Shown here: piece after piece, positions 62,850 through 64,000 of the stretch
Numbering within the stretch: position 1 is the stretch's first letter
How the letters are laid out: every line of letters begins with the position of its first letter
From: Luscinia megarhynchos
Lineage: Eukaryota; Chordata; Aves; Passeriformes; Turdidae
DNA: 64,000 bases
Direction: 5' to 3'
Assembly: GCA_034336665.1 (NCBI GenBank)
Contig: JAPFBE010000002.1
Span: 16,222,906-16,286,905, forward strand
Made by a program: the position numbers and the translations under genes
Notes under the pieces: model-generated
What the model saw: the letters and a program-made list of their open reading frames with translations, nothing else
Told to the model about the DNA's origin: nothing
Database searches by the model: none

Positions 62850-64000
62850 CAGGGAAGCGGGAGATCTCCCGGGGACCCCTCGCTGCTCCCCCTGGGAGCC
62901 AGCGCCCTGGGAGCAGCGGGATAATTGCTCAGCTGCGGTTTGAAGGGAGATGCTGGCAGAGGAGCTGTGGGAGACAGAAGCACCAGGGGACTTTTAAGTA
63001 TTGCAGGAAAGAAAAAAATAAAAAAGAAGGAGCAAAGTGGAAAAAAAAGCAAGGGCAGTTTGTTTTTCAGCTGTACTCGCAAAGACCTTTGTAAATACGT
63101 GTGCCTGGTGCCTAACCACTGTCAGGGGTGACAGGGATCTTCCTGGCTCCTCCGTGGCGGCAGGAGGAACATCCCCATCCCTGAGGTCAGCGCCTACGTC
63201 GGCTCGTGGTTCCCCGCTCACGCCGGGCTGCGGGCAGCCCTCCTCCGGCGCTGGAGCATCACCAGGACCCTGAGTCACCGCTGCCGGGGCCAGGGACCGC
63301 AGCCTGCGCAATGCCCGGGGAAAGCAAAACAAAAACAAGCCACACGCCCCCCCGCCCCGCTCCCACCCCAGGATGGGGTTTTTGGAATGATCTGCAGCTG
63401 TCGCACAGAGCTCTCAGCTCTGGGCTGCATCGGCGCCTTCCCTGCGCCGAGGGGACGGGAGGGAAAGGGGGAAGCAAAGCCTCGGGCAGAGCTCTGGGAA
63501 GCCGGGGCCATCCCAGTGGGTACTGGCTTTCCTCAGCGTGTGCACATTCAAACTCGCTCCTTCAGAACGGCGGGATTATCCAAATCATGACATATGTGTG
63601 AAAAGGAAAGGAATGCGTGTGTTCGGGTTTTTTAAAACTCAGATCTGCAGTTCCTCTTCTGTTCTAAATTTAAAAAAAAACAGGGAAAGAAAAGAAAAAA
63701 ACAAACCCACATAGCTTCCATGTCCCAGGCTGGAATACAATGGTGCAGCGTTTGCTGCTCTGCACTGGAGATTTCCAGGATGTGCCTTCCCCCATGCGCG
63801 CTGCTGGTGTGCCCGGCACAGCTGGAGCCCGTGTCAGCGCCCCGGGCAGAGGGCACGGCACCAGTGGGCGGCCTCCAAAATAAACTCAGCTGCGGCCACG
63901 TTTCCTCCTCGCCGCCCGTTCTCCGACAAGCCAGGAGCGCTGCCCAACCCTGTCTAGCCCTCTTTTCTTAACCGAGGCAAACCCTGCCGCAGTTTGTCCA
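62850..64000. promoter_or_regulatory. Second, weaker CpG-rich block running off the right edge
   Basis: CpG and GC content rise from about 62850, peak at about 63140-63560, and rise again at 63790-63960. It is far weaker than the HIVEP1 island but clearly above the intergenic background. I find no coding exon or unambiguous splice site. It could be the edge of another gene's promoter (ADTRP is the mammalian neighbour, expected on the plus strand here), a lncRNA promoter or an orphan island. The AT-rich gap 63590-63720 separates the two parts. Confidence 0.45.

Overview
This window reads as bird nuclear DNA. It is an AT-leaning, gene-poor stretch with one very GC-rich CpG island, and its only clear transposable elements are 5'-truncated CR1 LINEs, several ending in the bird-type 3' tail (ATTCTATGATT-like). 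A bird is the best fit; turtle or crocodilian DNA, which also carries CR1, cannot be fully excluded.

The one gene recognised is HIVEP1 (ZNF40, a large ZAS-family zinc-finger transcription factor), on the minus strand. A 147-base exon at 4877-5023 has a strong polypyrimidine/AG acceptor and a GTATGT donor. It carries a 5' leader and the first 13 codons, MPRTKQIHPRNLR, which match the HIVEP1 N-terminus as I remember it. The bulk of the protein lies off the left edge. Upstream (rightwards) is a CpG island at about 7.0-9.5 kb. Inside it, a GTGAGT donor on the minus strand at 9132 marks the best candidate for the non-coding first exon. Joining that exon to exon 2 in sequence gives three upstream ORFs before the HIVEP1 start.

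Layout: 1-4.9 kb is HIVEP1 intron 2 (partial); 4.88-5.02 kb is exon 2; 5.0-9.1 kb is intron 1, which runs into the island; 7.0-9.5 kb is the promoter CpG island with ETS/GC-box, CArG, CRE and E-box sequences, G-rich tracts and short repeats. From 9.5 to 64 kb I see no protein-coding exon. This is upstream intergenic DNA; in mammals the next gene in this direction is ADTRP, and none of its coding sequence is recognised here. It holds a 300-base CTTT/CT polypyrimidine tract (18.6 kb), an ATGG microsatellite (28.8 kb), seven CR1 pieces or groups (23.8, 26.7, 33.2, 33.7-35.2, 49.6, 56.3 and 59.0 kb), an unclassified repeat-like block (17.7-18.2 kb), a TATA plus AP-1 promoter-like cluster (48.1 kb), a block of palindromic transcription-factor motifs (62.4-62.7 kb) and a second, weaker CpG-rich block running off the right end (62.85-64 kb).

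No operon, CRISPR array or novel multi-gene system is present, and none should be expected in this kind of DNA. The points most worth following are the HIVEP1 leader and its uORFs, overlapping splice signals of opposite strand inside the island, and the candidate regulatory blocks at the right end.
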